From: Paenibacillus turpanensis
GTDB taxonomy: Bacteria; Bacillota; Bacilli; Paenibacillales; YIM-B00363
Assembly: GCF_011421635.1 (NCBI RefSeq)
Contig: NZ_WTLI01000010.1
Coordinates: 62,001 to 126,000, forward strand
Direction: 5' to 3'
DNA: 64,000 nt
The position numbers and the translations under genes are program-made. The notes under the pieces were generated by a model that searched no databases, was not told where the DNA came from, and saw only the letters and a list, made by a program, of their open reading frames with translations. This document shows positions 50,897 to 59,240 of this stretch, in pieces. How positions within the stretch are numbered: the first letter of the stretch is position 1; the number at the start of each line of letters is the position of its first letter.

Positions 50897-51780
50897 TATG
50901 CTTCAACCTCCCGACTCTTCGTCAATCGAACCTGAAGGGCCGTAATTGCCGCTACGATGATGAAGAAAATGAATGCTTTCGCCGTTCCCGCTCCATAACG
51001 GTTTCGAGTGAACGCCTCATTATAAATGTTGATTGCGACCGCCTCCGTCGAATTGAACGGTCCGCCTTTGGTCAAGGCGATAATGACGTCAAACGACTTA
51101 AAGGACCACGAAATCGCGAGGAACAAGCAAACGGTTACCGCCGGCATAATCAGCGGAACGATGATATTGCGAAGCACCTGGAACCAGGAGGCTCCATCGA
51201 TATCTGCTGCCTCAATCAGCTCACGCGGCACGTTAATCAGGCCTGAGATGTAAATTACCATCAGATAACCGGCACCCTTCCAAACCTCAACGATAACAAT
51301 GCCCCAAAATGCCGTCTCCTCTGTTCCAAGCCAAGGCATGGTGAAGAACGGAATACCTGTCACTGCACCGATGGACTGAAAGCCTTTTACAAAGATAAAC
51401 TGCCAGATAAAACCGAGTAGCAATCCGCCAATGACGTTAGGCAGGAAAAATACGGTACGAAGCGTGTTTCTTGTCTTCAGGTTTCGAGTAAGCAGCAGAG
51501 CGAGCAGGAAACCGACAAGATTTGTAAGGATTACTGCTGTGAACGTAAAACGGACAGTAAACCAAAACGAATTGCGAAACTGGTCATCGTTGGTCAGTAC
51601 ATCCTTAAAGTTGGCCAAACCGACCCACGTAATCTCATCCGACACCCCGTTCCAGGAGGTGAACGAATAATACATGCCAAGTACAAACGGCAGGACCACA
51701 ATAATGGTAAAGAAAATCAGAGCGGGTCCCACAAATACGATTTGCTGCAGCCATTCGCTCGATTTTTTCGTTCCGGACAT
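50896..51780 (-). CDS. Carbohydrate ABC transporter permease (MalF/UgpA type)
   Basis: This 294-residue protein has six helices (FFTIIVVLPFVLGMYYSF first). The segment TWVGLANFKDVL is typical, and the EAA loop reads ELIEAADIDGASWFQVLRNIIVPLI. It is the first gene of the transporter run and is divergent from a YesM-type kinase, which probably senses or controls import of the same sugar. Confidence 0.94.
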   Translation of the reverse strand: MSGTKKSSEWLQQIVFVGPALIFFTIIVVLPFVLGMYYSFTSWNGVSDEITWVGLANFKDVLTNDDQFRNSFWFTVRFTFTAVILTNLVGFLLALLLTRNLKTRNTLRTVFFLPNVIGGLLLGFIWQFIFVKGFQSIGAVTGIPFFTMPWLGTEETAFWGIVIVEVWKGAGYLMVIYISGLINVPRELIEAADIDGASWFQVLRNIIVPLIMPAVTVCLFLAISWSFKSFDVIIALTKGGPFNSTEAVAINIYNEAFTRNRYGAGTAKAFIFFIIVAAITALQVRLTKSREVEA

Positions 51781-51886
51781 TTGGTTTCACCCTTCTCATA
51801 TTGATGATATTTATTAAGTATAGAAAAAGAGTAAAAAATTTGGCACTGACGAACATGAACGGTTTGGTGGAATATATTGACCTGTA

Positions 51887-51895
51887 TGCTACAAT
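51887..51895 (+). promoter_or_regulatory. Extended -10 promoter of the YesM-type kinase gene
   Basis: TGC-TACAAT (TACAAT at 51890-51895) lies about 38 bp before the kinase ATG. No convincing -35 is present. Confidence 0.4.
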
Positions 51896-51932
51896 AGAAG
51901 AGACCGTTATTCTTTTCTCGGAGGCCATCATC

Positions 51933-53765
51933 ATGAACTTCATACGGACAAGCATCCGCAGCAAATTGATCGTGTTTATGCTGATTGCTACCGTAATTCC
52001 GATTGCTACCTCGATATTGATTACGTATTTTTATACGAAAGAATCCGTAACCGAGCAGAGCGTCAGCGAAAACTTAAAGCTCACGCAGCAAGGAAAAATT
52101 AATATCATTAACTATTTAAATGTCGTCGACAAAAACTCGATGTCCGTCTATATCGACACCTTTTACGAGGATACCATTTACAAAATTATCGACCGGGATT
52201 ACGACGACACGGCAAGTAATCAGCAGATTACGAAAGCGCTTCTCGTCACTTCGCAAGCTGTGAAAGAGATCGTGCAGGTCAATTTGCATCTTCTCCAAAG
52301 CGATCGCTCGTTCTTAATGAGGCAGGGCTTCCAAATCAGTACTCGGGGAAACGGAACGAAGTTAGAGCGTCCTGAAAAAGCGTACGGCGCTTTTATCGAG
52401 CCCCCGCATATCACTCATGGATATGGTATCCAACTTCCTTCCTATTATTCGCGCCCTGTCGTGCTTTCGATGCACCGTCCGATATACCGGCTGCCGACCG
52501 AGCATTTACTCGGATTTTTATCAATCGATATTTCCATGGATATGATCCGTCAATTATGCTCGCAGCTGTACGTTCCGGGTGAAGAAGAACTCTTTATTTT
52601 TGACAAAAAGGGGACGATCATTTACTCCCCTAATCCGGCTGAGATCGGCCAGCCCAAGAACGAATCGTGGGTAACTGAGGCGCTGTCCGAACAATTGGAT
52701 CAAAACAGCTATGAATGGCGGGACGACAAATTTCAAGGGGTCCATCTTGTAACGAGGATGACTGCTGAATATTTGGATTGGACGATGGTCAAACGAATTC
52801 CGAACGATATGCTCTTTCGGGATGCAAGAACGATTACAGGACTGAATACCCAAGTATTATTCGGCTTTTTAATTGTTACCGTGACAGCTACGGTCTTTTT
52901 ATCGTTCCGTATTACGAAGCCGATCCGAGGATTAATCGGATATATGAATGCGGTTCAGACCGGGAATTTCAACGCAGACATCGAAGTGCAAAGCCAGGAT
53001 GAAATCGGGCTGGTCGCCAGGCGCTTCCGCTCTCTGATGCAGACGATTAATAAGCTGATCATGCAAGAATATCGGCTTGAGCTGGCTAATAAGACGTATC
53101 AGCTGAAGACGCTGCAGGCTCAAATCAATCCGCATTTTCTAAACAATGCGCTGCAGTCTATCGGAACTTTAGCCCTACAGTCCGGAGCTCCGCATGTTTA
53201 TAAATTAATCTCTTCCCTCGGCAAAATGATGCGGTACAGCATGAACAATGAGGAAACCGTCGTTCCGCTGCACAAGGAGCTGGATTATGTGAAAGCGTTT
53301 CTGGAGCTGCAGAAGCAGCGTTTTGGCGACCGCTTTCAATTTATATTTGACATTGAAGAGACCACACAGGATATTTCCGTGCCCAAGATGGTGCTGCAGC
53401 CTATCGTCGAAAATTATTTCAAGCATGGGATGGGTGCTGAAAAGTCAACGGCAGCCTCTGAGATTTTGCGCATCTCGTCCAAGCTTTACCCGACCTCGGG
53501 GGAAACCGTTATTACAATTTGGAACAATGGTCCCTCTGTTGACCCGGGCCGCCTGCAAATTTTACAGCGGACGCTTTATCGTCCGGATTCTAGCAGTGCT
53601 AGAGACGGCGATCGACCGCATATCGGGCTCGTCAACGTAGCCGCCCGACTAAGACTATTTTTCGGAGAAGAAGCTCTCATATTAGCGGAAAACACAGTGG
53701 AGCCGAACGGCTTTAAAATTACATTGCATATACCCTTATCGAAAGAAGCAGGAGAGCCATCATGA
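51933..53765 (+). CDS. YesM-type sensor histidine kinase
   Basis: 610 residues from ATG 51933, behind CGGAGG; the frame is open from 51801. TM1 (about residues 12-33), an extracellular dCache-like sensor (about 35-300), TM2 (308-326) and HAMP (327-380) come in order. The His_kinase domain has His401 (QAQINPHFLNNALQSIG). The ATPase domain has VLQPIVENYFKHGMG and IWNNGPS. It should sense a ligand or the loaded binding protein and phosphorylate the YesN-type regulator, whose ATG overlaps its stop. Divergent from the sugar permease genes. Confidence 0.94.
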   Translation: MNFIRTSIRSKLIVFMLIATVIPIATSILITYFYTKESVTEQSVSENLKLTQQGKINIINYLNVVDKNSMSVYIDTFYEDTIYKIIDRDYDDTASNQQITKALLVTSQAVKEIVQVNLHLLQSDRSFLMRQGFQISTRGNGTKLERPEKAYGAFIEPPHITHGYGIQLPSYYSRPVVLSMHRPIYRLPTEHLLGFLSIDISMDMIRQLCSQLYVPGEEELFIFDKKGTIIYSPNPAEIGQPKNESWVTEALSEQLDQNSYEWRDDKFQGVHLVTRMTAEYLDWTMVKRIPNDMLFRDARTITGLNTQVLFGFLIVTVTATVFLSFRITKPIRGLIGYMNAVQTGNFNADIEVQSQDEIGLVARRFRSLMQTINKLIMQEYRLELANKTYQLKTLQAQINPHFLNNALQSIGTLALQSGAPHVYKLISSLGKMMRYSMNNEETVVPLHKELDYVKAFLELQKQRFGDRFQFIFDIEETTQDISVPKMVLQPIVENYFKHGMGAEKSTAASEILRISSKLYPTSGETVITIWNNGPSVDPGRLQILQRTLYRPDSSSARDGDRPHIGLVNVAARLRLFFGEEALILAENTVEPNGFKITLHIPLSKEAGEPS

Positions 53766-55378
53766 AAGTGCTAATCGTTGATGATGAACAGCATGTCAGG
53801 GAAGCTATTAAGCTGCTGGTCACATGGGATACCTTAGATGTCACTGAAATTTTAGAGGCTGAGAACGGGAAGCAGGCAGTCGAGCTCATTCAATCCAGTC
53901 GTCCCGAACTCGTTCTTACCGATATGATGATGCCGCTGTTTAACGGTGTCGAGCTTTTGGAATGGATTCATCATTATCATCCGTTATCCAAAACCATTGT
54001 CATCAGCGGGCATGACGATTTTAACTTTGTGCGCAGCACGATGAAATACGGCGGCCAGGACTATATTCTGAAACCGATCGACCCGGATCAGCTGCAGACT
54101 GCATTAGAAAAAGCGGTTTCCAGCTGGAGGATGGAGGAATCCGCTCGAGAGCAGGACCGTCGCAAGTCGATCGAAATGAACCAATTAAAGCCTGTATTTT
54201 GGGACAAATGGTTTTCTAACCTGCTTATTTATCCTCCGTCACATGATCAGGCAATTGAGACCATGCAGGCGCAGTTTGGCATAAGTACCGACACCGTTCG
54301 GGCGCAGGTTGCTCTCCTTACATTGGACATGCTGCCAGCTGCGCTGCACCGAAAATTTCTCGGCAATCATGATTTGCTTATGTTTTCTTTGTTGAATGTA
54401 GCCAATGAAATTCTTCTCTCCGGCACCAAAGGCTACGCCTTCCGGCACTGGAACCATGAGAACGAAATTGGCATCGTGCTGTGGACGGGGTTTGACCATA
54501 CCGCTGCTCTACTCGAACAAATTCTAACGGGGATTTATCGTACATTTGATGCAAAGCTGAATATCGGAGTCGGATCCGTCGTAACGTTTCCGGCGGAGCT
54601 TCCTTTATCGCTTAAGCAGGCGGAGACTGCCTTAAAGCAGCGGAACCTGCTGACCCTGGAGCCAAGGATTCTAATATACGAAGGAGATTCGGCCGGCAGA
54701 ACAGCCCTCCGCAGCGTGCATTTGACCGATTATTCCGATCATATCCGCTTTGCCGTCCTCGGCGGGCATCAAAATCTGATTCGGCAGGAGCTTGCCAAAT
54801 GGTTCGGCGAAATCCGCAAGCTGCCTTCCATAACGCCGGAACAGCTTGAGTTATGGTGGCATGAGTTTTCCGTATTAAAATCACACTGGATGAAGGAGCT
54901 TTACGATAACGAGGCGGATATGCCTTATATCGAAAACCCTCCGCTTCAAGCCCCGCAGGATGAGGAGGGGCGTCTGTCCCTTGCGGTATGGGAGAAGCAG
55001 CTTGGCAATCTGCTGGTCACCCTCGCGGAGCGTGTAACCGAAAACCGGCAGCGAAGCGGCAGCGTGATCCATGAGATCGCCAAGTATATCGAATCCAATT
55101 TCCATTTGGATATTACACTGCAGGATATTGCCGGGCACTTCTTCCTGAGCCGAGAGTATATTTCACGTAAGTTTAAGCAAGAGTTCCAGGAAAACTTATC
55201 CGACTATTTGACACGGATCCGTTTGGAGAAGGCATGCGTGCTGCTGGCTAATCCAGCTCTGAAAATTAGCGAGGTTGCGGAAATGGTCGGTTATCAAGAC
55301 GAAAAATACTTCAGCAAAGTGTTCAAGAAGGCGAAATTAATGACTCCCGGAGAGTTCCGAAAATCAATAACGAGGTGA
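53762..55378 (+). CDS. YesN-type response regulator with AraC DNA-binding domain
   Basis: This 538-residue protein has an N-terminal receiver with Asp7/8 and phosphoacceptor Asp54 (LVLTDMMMPLFNGVELLEW) and Lys in ILKPID. A long middle region (about 130-425, FDAKLNIGVGSVV) of the YesN type follows. Two C-terminal AraC HTH motifs are present (ITLQDIAGHFFLSREYISRKFKQ; EVAEMVGYQDEKYFSKVFKK). Overlaps the kinase stop by 4 bp. The probable targets are the divergent sugar permeases and the two genes downstream. Confidence 0.94.
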   Translation: MKVLIVDDEQHVREAIKLLVTWDTLDVTEILEAENGKQAVELIQSSRPELVLTDMMMPLFNGVELLEWIHHYHPLSKTIVISGHDDFNFVRSTMKYGGQDYILKPIDPDQLQTALEKAVSSWRMEESAREQDRRKSIEMNQLKPVFWDKWFSNLLIYPPSHDQAIETMQAQFGISTDTVRAQVALLTLDMLPAALHRKFLGNHDLLMFSLLNVANEILLSGTKGYAFRHWNHENEIGIVLWTGFDHTAALLEQILTGIYRTFDAKLNIGVGSVVTFPAELPLSLKQAETALKQRNLLTLEPRILIYEGDSAGRTALRSVHLTDYSDHIRFAVLGGHQNLIRQELAKWFGEIRKLPSITPEQLELWWHEFSVLKSHWMKELYDNEADMPYIENPPLQAPQDEEGRLSLAVWEKQLGNLLVTLAERVTENRQRSGSVIHEIAKYIESNFHLDITLQDIAGHFFLSREYISRKFKQEFQENLSDYLTRIRLEKACVLLANPALKISEVAEMVGYQDEKYFSKVFKKAKLMTPGEFRKSITR

Positions 55379-55384
55379 TTCATC

Positions 55385-55816
55385 ATGATGAATACTCCAG
55401 CCGGACCAGCAGCAGCTCCCTCTTATACCGGAATTTCGGAGGGGAGAGCGAAGAAGCGCTCCTATAAGGGCTTTCTCGTAGCATGGGTTTTACTCATCGC
55501 GGCAGGCTTTACTACGGCCTATTATTATACCGACTACGTCAAACGACAGCTGCAAAATGAAATATCCCGGCAAACCGCGATTCAGCTGGAAGCCGTTCAG
55601 CAGCAATACACGCTCCAGCTCGAGCAGACACAGGCCGCATTTACGGCTGAAATCGCCAAGATGCAGGAAAAAATTAATGCGTTAAACGATCTTCTCGCAT
55701 TCGCCAAGGATAACGCTAATGCCAATACCGATAATAGCAATCAGCTGTACACACAGCTTCAAGAGCTGAAAAACCAGCTGAATGCGCTGCAGAAGCAAAT
55801 GGAGATGTTACAATGA
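55385..55816 (+). CDS. Single-pass membrane protein with extracellular coiled coil
   Basis: This 143-residue protein has a cytoplasmic N-terminus with basic RAKKRSYK, one membrane helix (about residues 29-48, GFLVAWVLLIAAGF) and then an almost continuous coiled coil to the end, rich in Gln, Leu and Ala (QLQELKNQLNALQKQMEM). No catalytic motif. It starts 6 bp after the YesN stop behind GAGGTG, and its stop overlaps the ATG of the phosphodiester glycosidase gene. The pair may assemble, since that enzyme also has a helical stalk; that is inference. Confidence 0.82.
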   Translation: MMNTPAGPAAAPSYTGISEGRAKKRSYKGFLVAWVLLIAAGFTTAYYYTDYVKRQLQNEISRQTAIQLEAVQQQYTLQLEQTQAAFTAEIAKMQEKINALNDLLAFAKDNANANTDNSNQLYTQLQELKNQLNALQKQMEMLQ

Positions 55817-56892
55817 ACCTCACTGTGAAGCAGGTCAACCGCTATTTCCTGCTCCTCACTGCTCCGTTCTTTGGCGTCCTGATGTTTGCCGCTGCCGCTG
55901 CCGATTGGACCGTAACAATACCCGAGCCCTCGTCGGTTTCTCTCCCTGCAGCGGCCCCTTCTGCTGCTGCGGGACCGCTGAACAGCTCGTTGGAGCAAGC
56001 AACCGGAAATGCTTCCGCTATCGGCGAATCCATGAACGGAGTGTTGGAAGCTTATCAAAAAAGCGGGAACGAGCTCAAGGGCTTGCAGGATCAAGTAACG
56101 CAGCTGTCTCTTGTGCCTTCACAGATCCTCGATGCCCGAACCACCGCTTTGCTTGGCGGAAATCCGATTCGTACCCTTTCTTCACCGAATATTGATTTAA
56201 AGCTGTTTGAAATTGTCGAGCCTACTTATCGGGGCCATGCCTTAAAAGTAACCTTAAAAAGCGATTCGGCTATGAAAATGGTACTGGGAAAGGACAAGCT
56301 TGGCAGCTCGGAAACGACGCTTAGTGCGGTTAGCCGTTACGGTGCTGCAGCAGGAGTTAATGCGGGCGGCTTTGCTGATGAGCCGCGGACCGGAAAGCGG
56401 TTTCCCCTTAGCACGACAATGCTTGACGGAAAGTATGTGTACGGCTTCGAGCCGACCTTTGAGGATTTATTTTTTGTAGGTTTAAATAAGAAGCGTGAAT
56501 TGATCGGCGGGAAGTTTTCAAAGCAGGAGGACTTGGACAAGCTGGAACCGGTTTTCGGCGCTACCTTCGTCCCTATTCTCTTACGGAATGGTATGAGGGA
56601 AGAAATTCCTTCCATGTGGCTCACATCTCCTCGGCGTGCGCCCCGCACCGTCATTGCCAATTATAAGAACGATCAGCTTTTATTTCTCGTAACCGATGGA
56701 TATGACGAAAACGGCAATTCCGGTGCCACTCTGCCTGAGCTGCAAGATAAGCTCATTTCGCTTGGCGTTATGGACGCTTATAATTTAGACGGAGGAGGCT
56801 CCTCCTCCCTAATTTGGGGGCAAGATATTATTAATCGTCCTTCCGATGGAAAACTGCGACCGCTGGCGACTCATTTTCTCTTTTTTGAATGA
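55813..56892 (+). CDS. Exported phosphodiester glycosidase family protein (NAGPA domain)
   Basis: This 359-residue protein has an N-terminal membrane anchor or signal (about residues 12-31), an Ala/Ser/Pro-rich and helical stalk to about 110, then a NAGPA (PF09992) domain. The domain signatures are AAGVNAGGF, the RTVIANYKNDQLLFLVTDG strand and YNLDGGGSSSLIW near the C-terminus. NAGPA relatives cleave sugar phosphodiesters such as GlcNAc-1-phosphate links; bacterial members act on wall polymers or exopolysaccharide. Its place behind a sugar-responsive YesM/YesN pair suggests it releases the sugar imported by the adjacent transporter. This is inference. Confidence 0.9.
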   Translation: MNLTVKQVNRYFLLLTAPFFGVLMFAAAAADWTVTIPEPSSVSLPAAAPSAAAGPLNSSLEQATGNASAIGESMNGVLEAYQKSGNELKGLQDQVTQLSLVPSQILDARTTALLGGNPIRTLSSPNIDLKLFEIVEPTYRGHALKVTLKSDSAMKMVLGKDKLGSSETTLSAVSRYGAAAGVNAGGFADEPRTGKRFPLSTTMLDGKYVYGFEPTFEDLFFVGLNKKRELIGGKFSKQEDLDKLEPVFGATFVPILLRNGMREEIPSMWLTSPRRAPRTVIANYKNDQLLFLVTDGYDENGNSGATLPELQDKLISLGVMDAYNLDGGGSSSLIWGQDIINRPSDGKLRPLATHFLFFE

Positions 56893-56951
56893 GAACAGAT
56901 TGCGTTGTAAGCGTTGTTCACAACATTTTGCGTTTTCTCCCCAAATTCGCA

Positions 56952-56980
56952 TTTTCAATTGCTGTTTACTGGGGTATAAT
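56952..56980 (+). promoter_or_regulatory. Promoter of the 32-residue membrane peptide gene
   Basis: A consensus TATAAT at 56975-56980 has a weak TTTTCA -35 17 bp upstream. The predicted leader is about 27 nt. Confidence 0.6.
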
Positions 56981-57013
56981 ACAAACAATATAAGCTTCAG
57001 GAGGTTATTACTC

Positions 57014-57112
57014 ATGACCAGCGCCAGTTGGATTATTTTCATCGTGTTGGCAATGTTTATTGTTGCGATCTTGACGGCTGCCTATAACGACGATAAAACA
57101 GAAGGCCTATAA
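57014..57112 (+). CDS. 32-residue single-pass membrane peptide
   Basis: ATG 57014 follows a consensus AGGAGG with 8-base spacing. The ORF encodes a 32-residue peptide whose core (SWIIFIVLAMFIVAILTAAY) is one membrane helix, followed by a charged tail NDDKTEGL. A consensus -10 lies upstream and a strong terminator downstream, so it is a complete transcription unit with no other gene in it. No family is recognised. The tight gene architecture argues strongly that it is expressed. Confidence 0.75.
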   Translation: MTSASWIIFIVLAMFIVAILTAAYNDDKTEGL

Positions 57113-57150
57113 TTCTTTGATCCGATAAGTGTTCTCGTTTGGATACAACA

Positions 57151-57181
57151 AAAAAACGACTCCTCGTGAGTCGTTTTTTTT
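57151..57181. terminator. Strong bidirectional terminator
   Basis: AAAAAACGACTC and GAGTCGTTTTTTT pair around CTCGT, with long A and T tracts. Confidence 0.9.
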
Positions 57182-57261
57182 GTGTTGCGTACGTCTTGCA
57201 TGGTAAGGTTGTATATCAACTGGCCGCTGCCAATGATGGAACCCTTGTGCGTTGTCTTAGC

Positions 57262-57513
57262 TTAGCGGTTCACAATTAGCTTCATTTCGCCAAGGCACTG
57301 CGTGCACACATGGCGTTCACGGTACTCGGATACTCCATCCATCGATCCGCAGAACACACATTTTGGACGATAACGCTCTAAAATAATATGATCGCCGGAA
57401 ACTAGAATTTCAACCGGATCGCCCTCGTTCATTTGGTAGCGTTTGCGGAGCGACTTCGGCAGCACAATGCGTCCAAGTTGATCTACTTTACGTACTACAC
57501 CAGCTGGTTTCAT
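57262..57513 (-). CDS. AbrB-family transition-state regulator with C-terminal CxxC pairs
   Basis: This 83-residue protein has an N-terminal AbrB/MazE/SpoVT swapped-hairpin domain (GVVRKVDQLGRIVLPKSLRK and ILVSGDHIILERYRP). In place of the usual AbrB multimerisation tail it has CVFCGS at residues 51-56 and CTQCLG near 71-76, a probable four-cysteine zinc knuckle. GGGGTGA precedes the ATG. Related Bacillus proteins (AbrB, Abh) restrain stationary-phase genes. Cysteine or zinc control of DNA binding is a possibility, not shown. Confidence 0.9.
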   Translation of the reverse strand: MKPAGVVRKVDQLGRIVLPKSLRKRYQMNEGDPVEILVSGDHIILERYRPKCVFCGSMDGVSEYRERHVCTQCLGEMKLIVNR

Positions 57514-57766
57514 GATCTCACCCCAATGGATAATTTCCCTCTCACAACCTATTCTACCTCTACTTTGGTACTATGGACAGTTCATTTGACGCGTTTCAAA
57601 AATAGGCTATTTCATGCTTTTAACGGCAATAAATAGTTGCTTTTTTCTTGACATTTGTTCACAGCTTCTAACGTAACTCCTAAAATCGTCCCTTTTGTGT
57701 CAAAGCTGTAACAATACAAGAACAAAAATTCCCATTTCCATCTTTCTCTCCATCGTTACCATTGGC

Positions 57767-58231
57767 TCAGGACAATCCAGGATATCCTATTTGGCGCAGT
57801 GCTTCGTATATTACAATTGCGGCAGAATTCGATAAATTTAGCGAACGGACATCACCGCTGATCGGAATACGAATTAATGTTTCCGGAAAACGATCAAGAA
57901 GCGCCTGCGGCAGTCCCGCTGTTTCCTTGCCGAATACAAAGAAATCCCCATCCTTATACTCAAACCCGGAATGAGGCAGCTTCGCACGCGTTGACGCAAA
58001 GAAAAACCGGCTTTCCGGGTAAGCTTGCAAAACCTCATCAAAAGAGTCGTGATAATGAATGTTCACTGCAAACCAATAATCGAGCCCAGCCCGTTTCAGC
58101 GTTGCGTCGTCCGTACGGAAGCCGAGCGGCCGCACTAAGTGCAGGTGTGTTCCCGTCGCTGCACAGGTACGTGCAATGTTTCCGGTATTTGCAGGGATCT
58201 CCGGTTCTACTAACACAATATGAAAAGCCAT
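57767..58231 (-). CDS. trmL: TrmL, tRNA (wobble nucleotide 34) 2'-O-methyltransferase
   Basis: 154 residues from ATG 58231, behind GGAGG; the frame is open to 58270. It is a minimal SPOUT (SpoU) methyltransferase: HIVLVEPEIPANTGNIARTC at the N-terminus (motif 1), FVFGKETAGLP (motif 2) and RIPISGDVRSLNLSNSAAIV (motif 3, the SAM knot). The short length and HLVRPLGF match TrmL, which methylates nucleotide 34 of leucine tRNAs. It is a single gene. Confidence 0.94.
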   Translation of the reverse strand: MAFHIVLVEPEIPANTGNIARTCAATGTHLHLVRPLGFRTDDATLKRAGLDYWFAVNIHYHDSFDEVLQAYPESRFFFASTRAKLPHSGFEYKDGDFFVFGKETAGLPQALLDRFPETLIRIPISGDVRSLNLSNSAAIVIYEALRQIGYPGLS

Positions 58232-58358
58232 GATTGTCATCCTCCACAATTTCACTTTATAGAAGCCCATTGATTTTACATTGGTTTTACTTAATCTTAA
58301 TATGCGGATGATAGAGGGGCTTCATAATAGAAGCATACCCTCTTAAAAAGGTGATCTG

Positions 58359-59078
58359 ATGAAAAAAAGAATTCTTGTAGTCGATGATGAACCATCGATC
58401 TCCATGCTGATTGAATTTAACTTGAAGCTGGTAGGCTACGACGTCATGTGCGTATACGACGGAGAAGCCGTTTTCGAAGTCATTAAACAATTTCGTCCTG
58501 ATCTGATTGTTTTGGACCTTATGCTGCCAAAGATGGATGGAATTCAAGTGTGCCGCAAGTTGAGAAGTCAGAACAACATGGTTCCGATCGTGATGCTTAC
58601 CGCCCTGCAGGATTTATCCGATAAGATTGCCGGATTGGATAACGGGGCCGACGATTACATGACAAAGCCGTTCAGCCCCCAGGAACTCATTTCCCGTATT
58701 CAAGCCATTCTTCGCCGCATCAATATCATGCCGCCATCCAATGAGAATAAACCGATTGCCATCGGAAGCTTAACTATCGATCCTGAACAACGGACGGTTA
58801 ATGTCGAAGGCAATCCAGTTGACTTAACTCCTAAAGAATTTGAGCTTCTACTCTTCCTGCTCAAACACCGCGGAAAAGTACTTAGCCGACAGCAGCTGCT
58901 GCATGGGGTGTGGGACTACCATTTCCTCGGAGATACTCGAATTGTCGATGTGCATATCAGCCATTTGCGCGACAAAATTGAAAAAAACGCGCGCAGCCCA
59001 GAGTATATTGTAACGATTCGAAATGTCGGATACAAACTTACGGAGCCTTCGGTACCGAAAGAATCAAGCTTTGCTTAG
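58359..59078 (+). CDS. OmpR/PhoB-family response regulator (PhoP-like), orphan
   Basis: This 239-residue protein has a receiver with Asp9/10 and phosphoacceptor Asp53 (LIVLDLMLPKMDG) and Lys in YMTKPFSP. A winged-helix trans-activation domain occupies about 130-230 (DLTPKEFELLLFLLKHRGKVLSR split across helices; VDVHISHLRDKIE; TIRNVGYKL). It is close to PhoP of Bacillus but has no kinase gene beside it. AAAAAGGTGAT precedes the ATG. The kinase must be elsewhere or lost. Confidence 0.92.
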   Translation: MKKRILVVDDEPSISMLIEFNLKLVGYDVMCVYDGEAVFEVIKQFRPDLIVLDLMLPKMDGIQVCRKLRSQNNMVPIVMLTALQDLSDKIAGLDNGADDYMTKPFSPQELISRIQAILRRINIMPPSNENKPIAIGSLTIDPEQRTVNVEGNPVDLTPKEFELLLFLLKHRGKVLSRQQLLHGVWDYHFLGDTRIVDVHISHLRDKIEKNARSPEYIVTIRNVGYKLTEPSVPKESSFA

Positions 59079-59105
59079 ATAACATCGCGAATCAACTGCA
59101 ACCCG

Positions 59106-59141
59106 CCGCCGTACGCTCTTCCCGAGCAACGGCGGTTCTTT
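59106..59141 (+). terminator. Terminator of the response regulator gene
   Basis: CCGCCGT and ACGGCGG arms with a 16-base loop, followed by TTCTTT. Confidence 0.55.
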
Positions 59142-59174
59142 ATGTTTGTCCAGCTCCAGCCTGCACTAAAAGTG

Positions 59175-59204
59175 AATGTGCCGTCGTGTTTACGACGGCA
59201 CATT
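59175..59204. terminator. Long perfect hairpin downstream of serC
   Basis: AATGTGCCGTCGT and ACGACGGCACATT form a perfect 13-bp stem with a GTTT loop, 37 bp past the serC stop. The T-tract is short. Confidence 0.6.
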
Positions 59205-59240
59205 TAAGAGTTCTATAAGATTCACCGTGCTTGTTTTTCG

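Noticed and set aside
57701-57716. A GlnR-like TGTCA...TAACA pair upstream of the AbrB-like gene
   Set aside because: The spacer is 6 rather than 7 bp, so the two arms are out of register with the GlnR/TnrA consensus.
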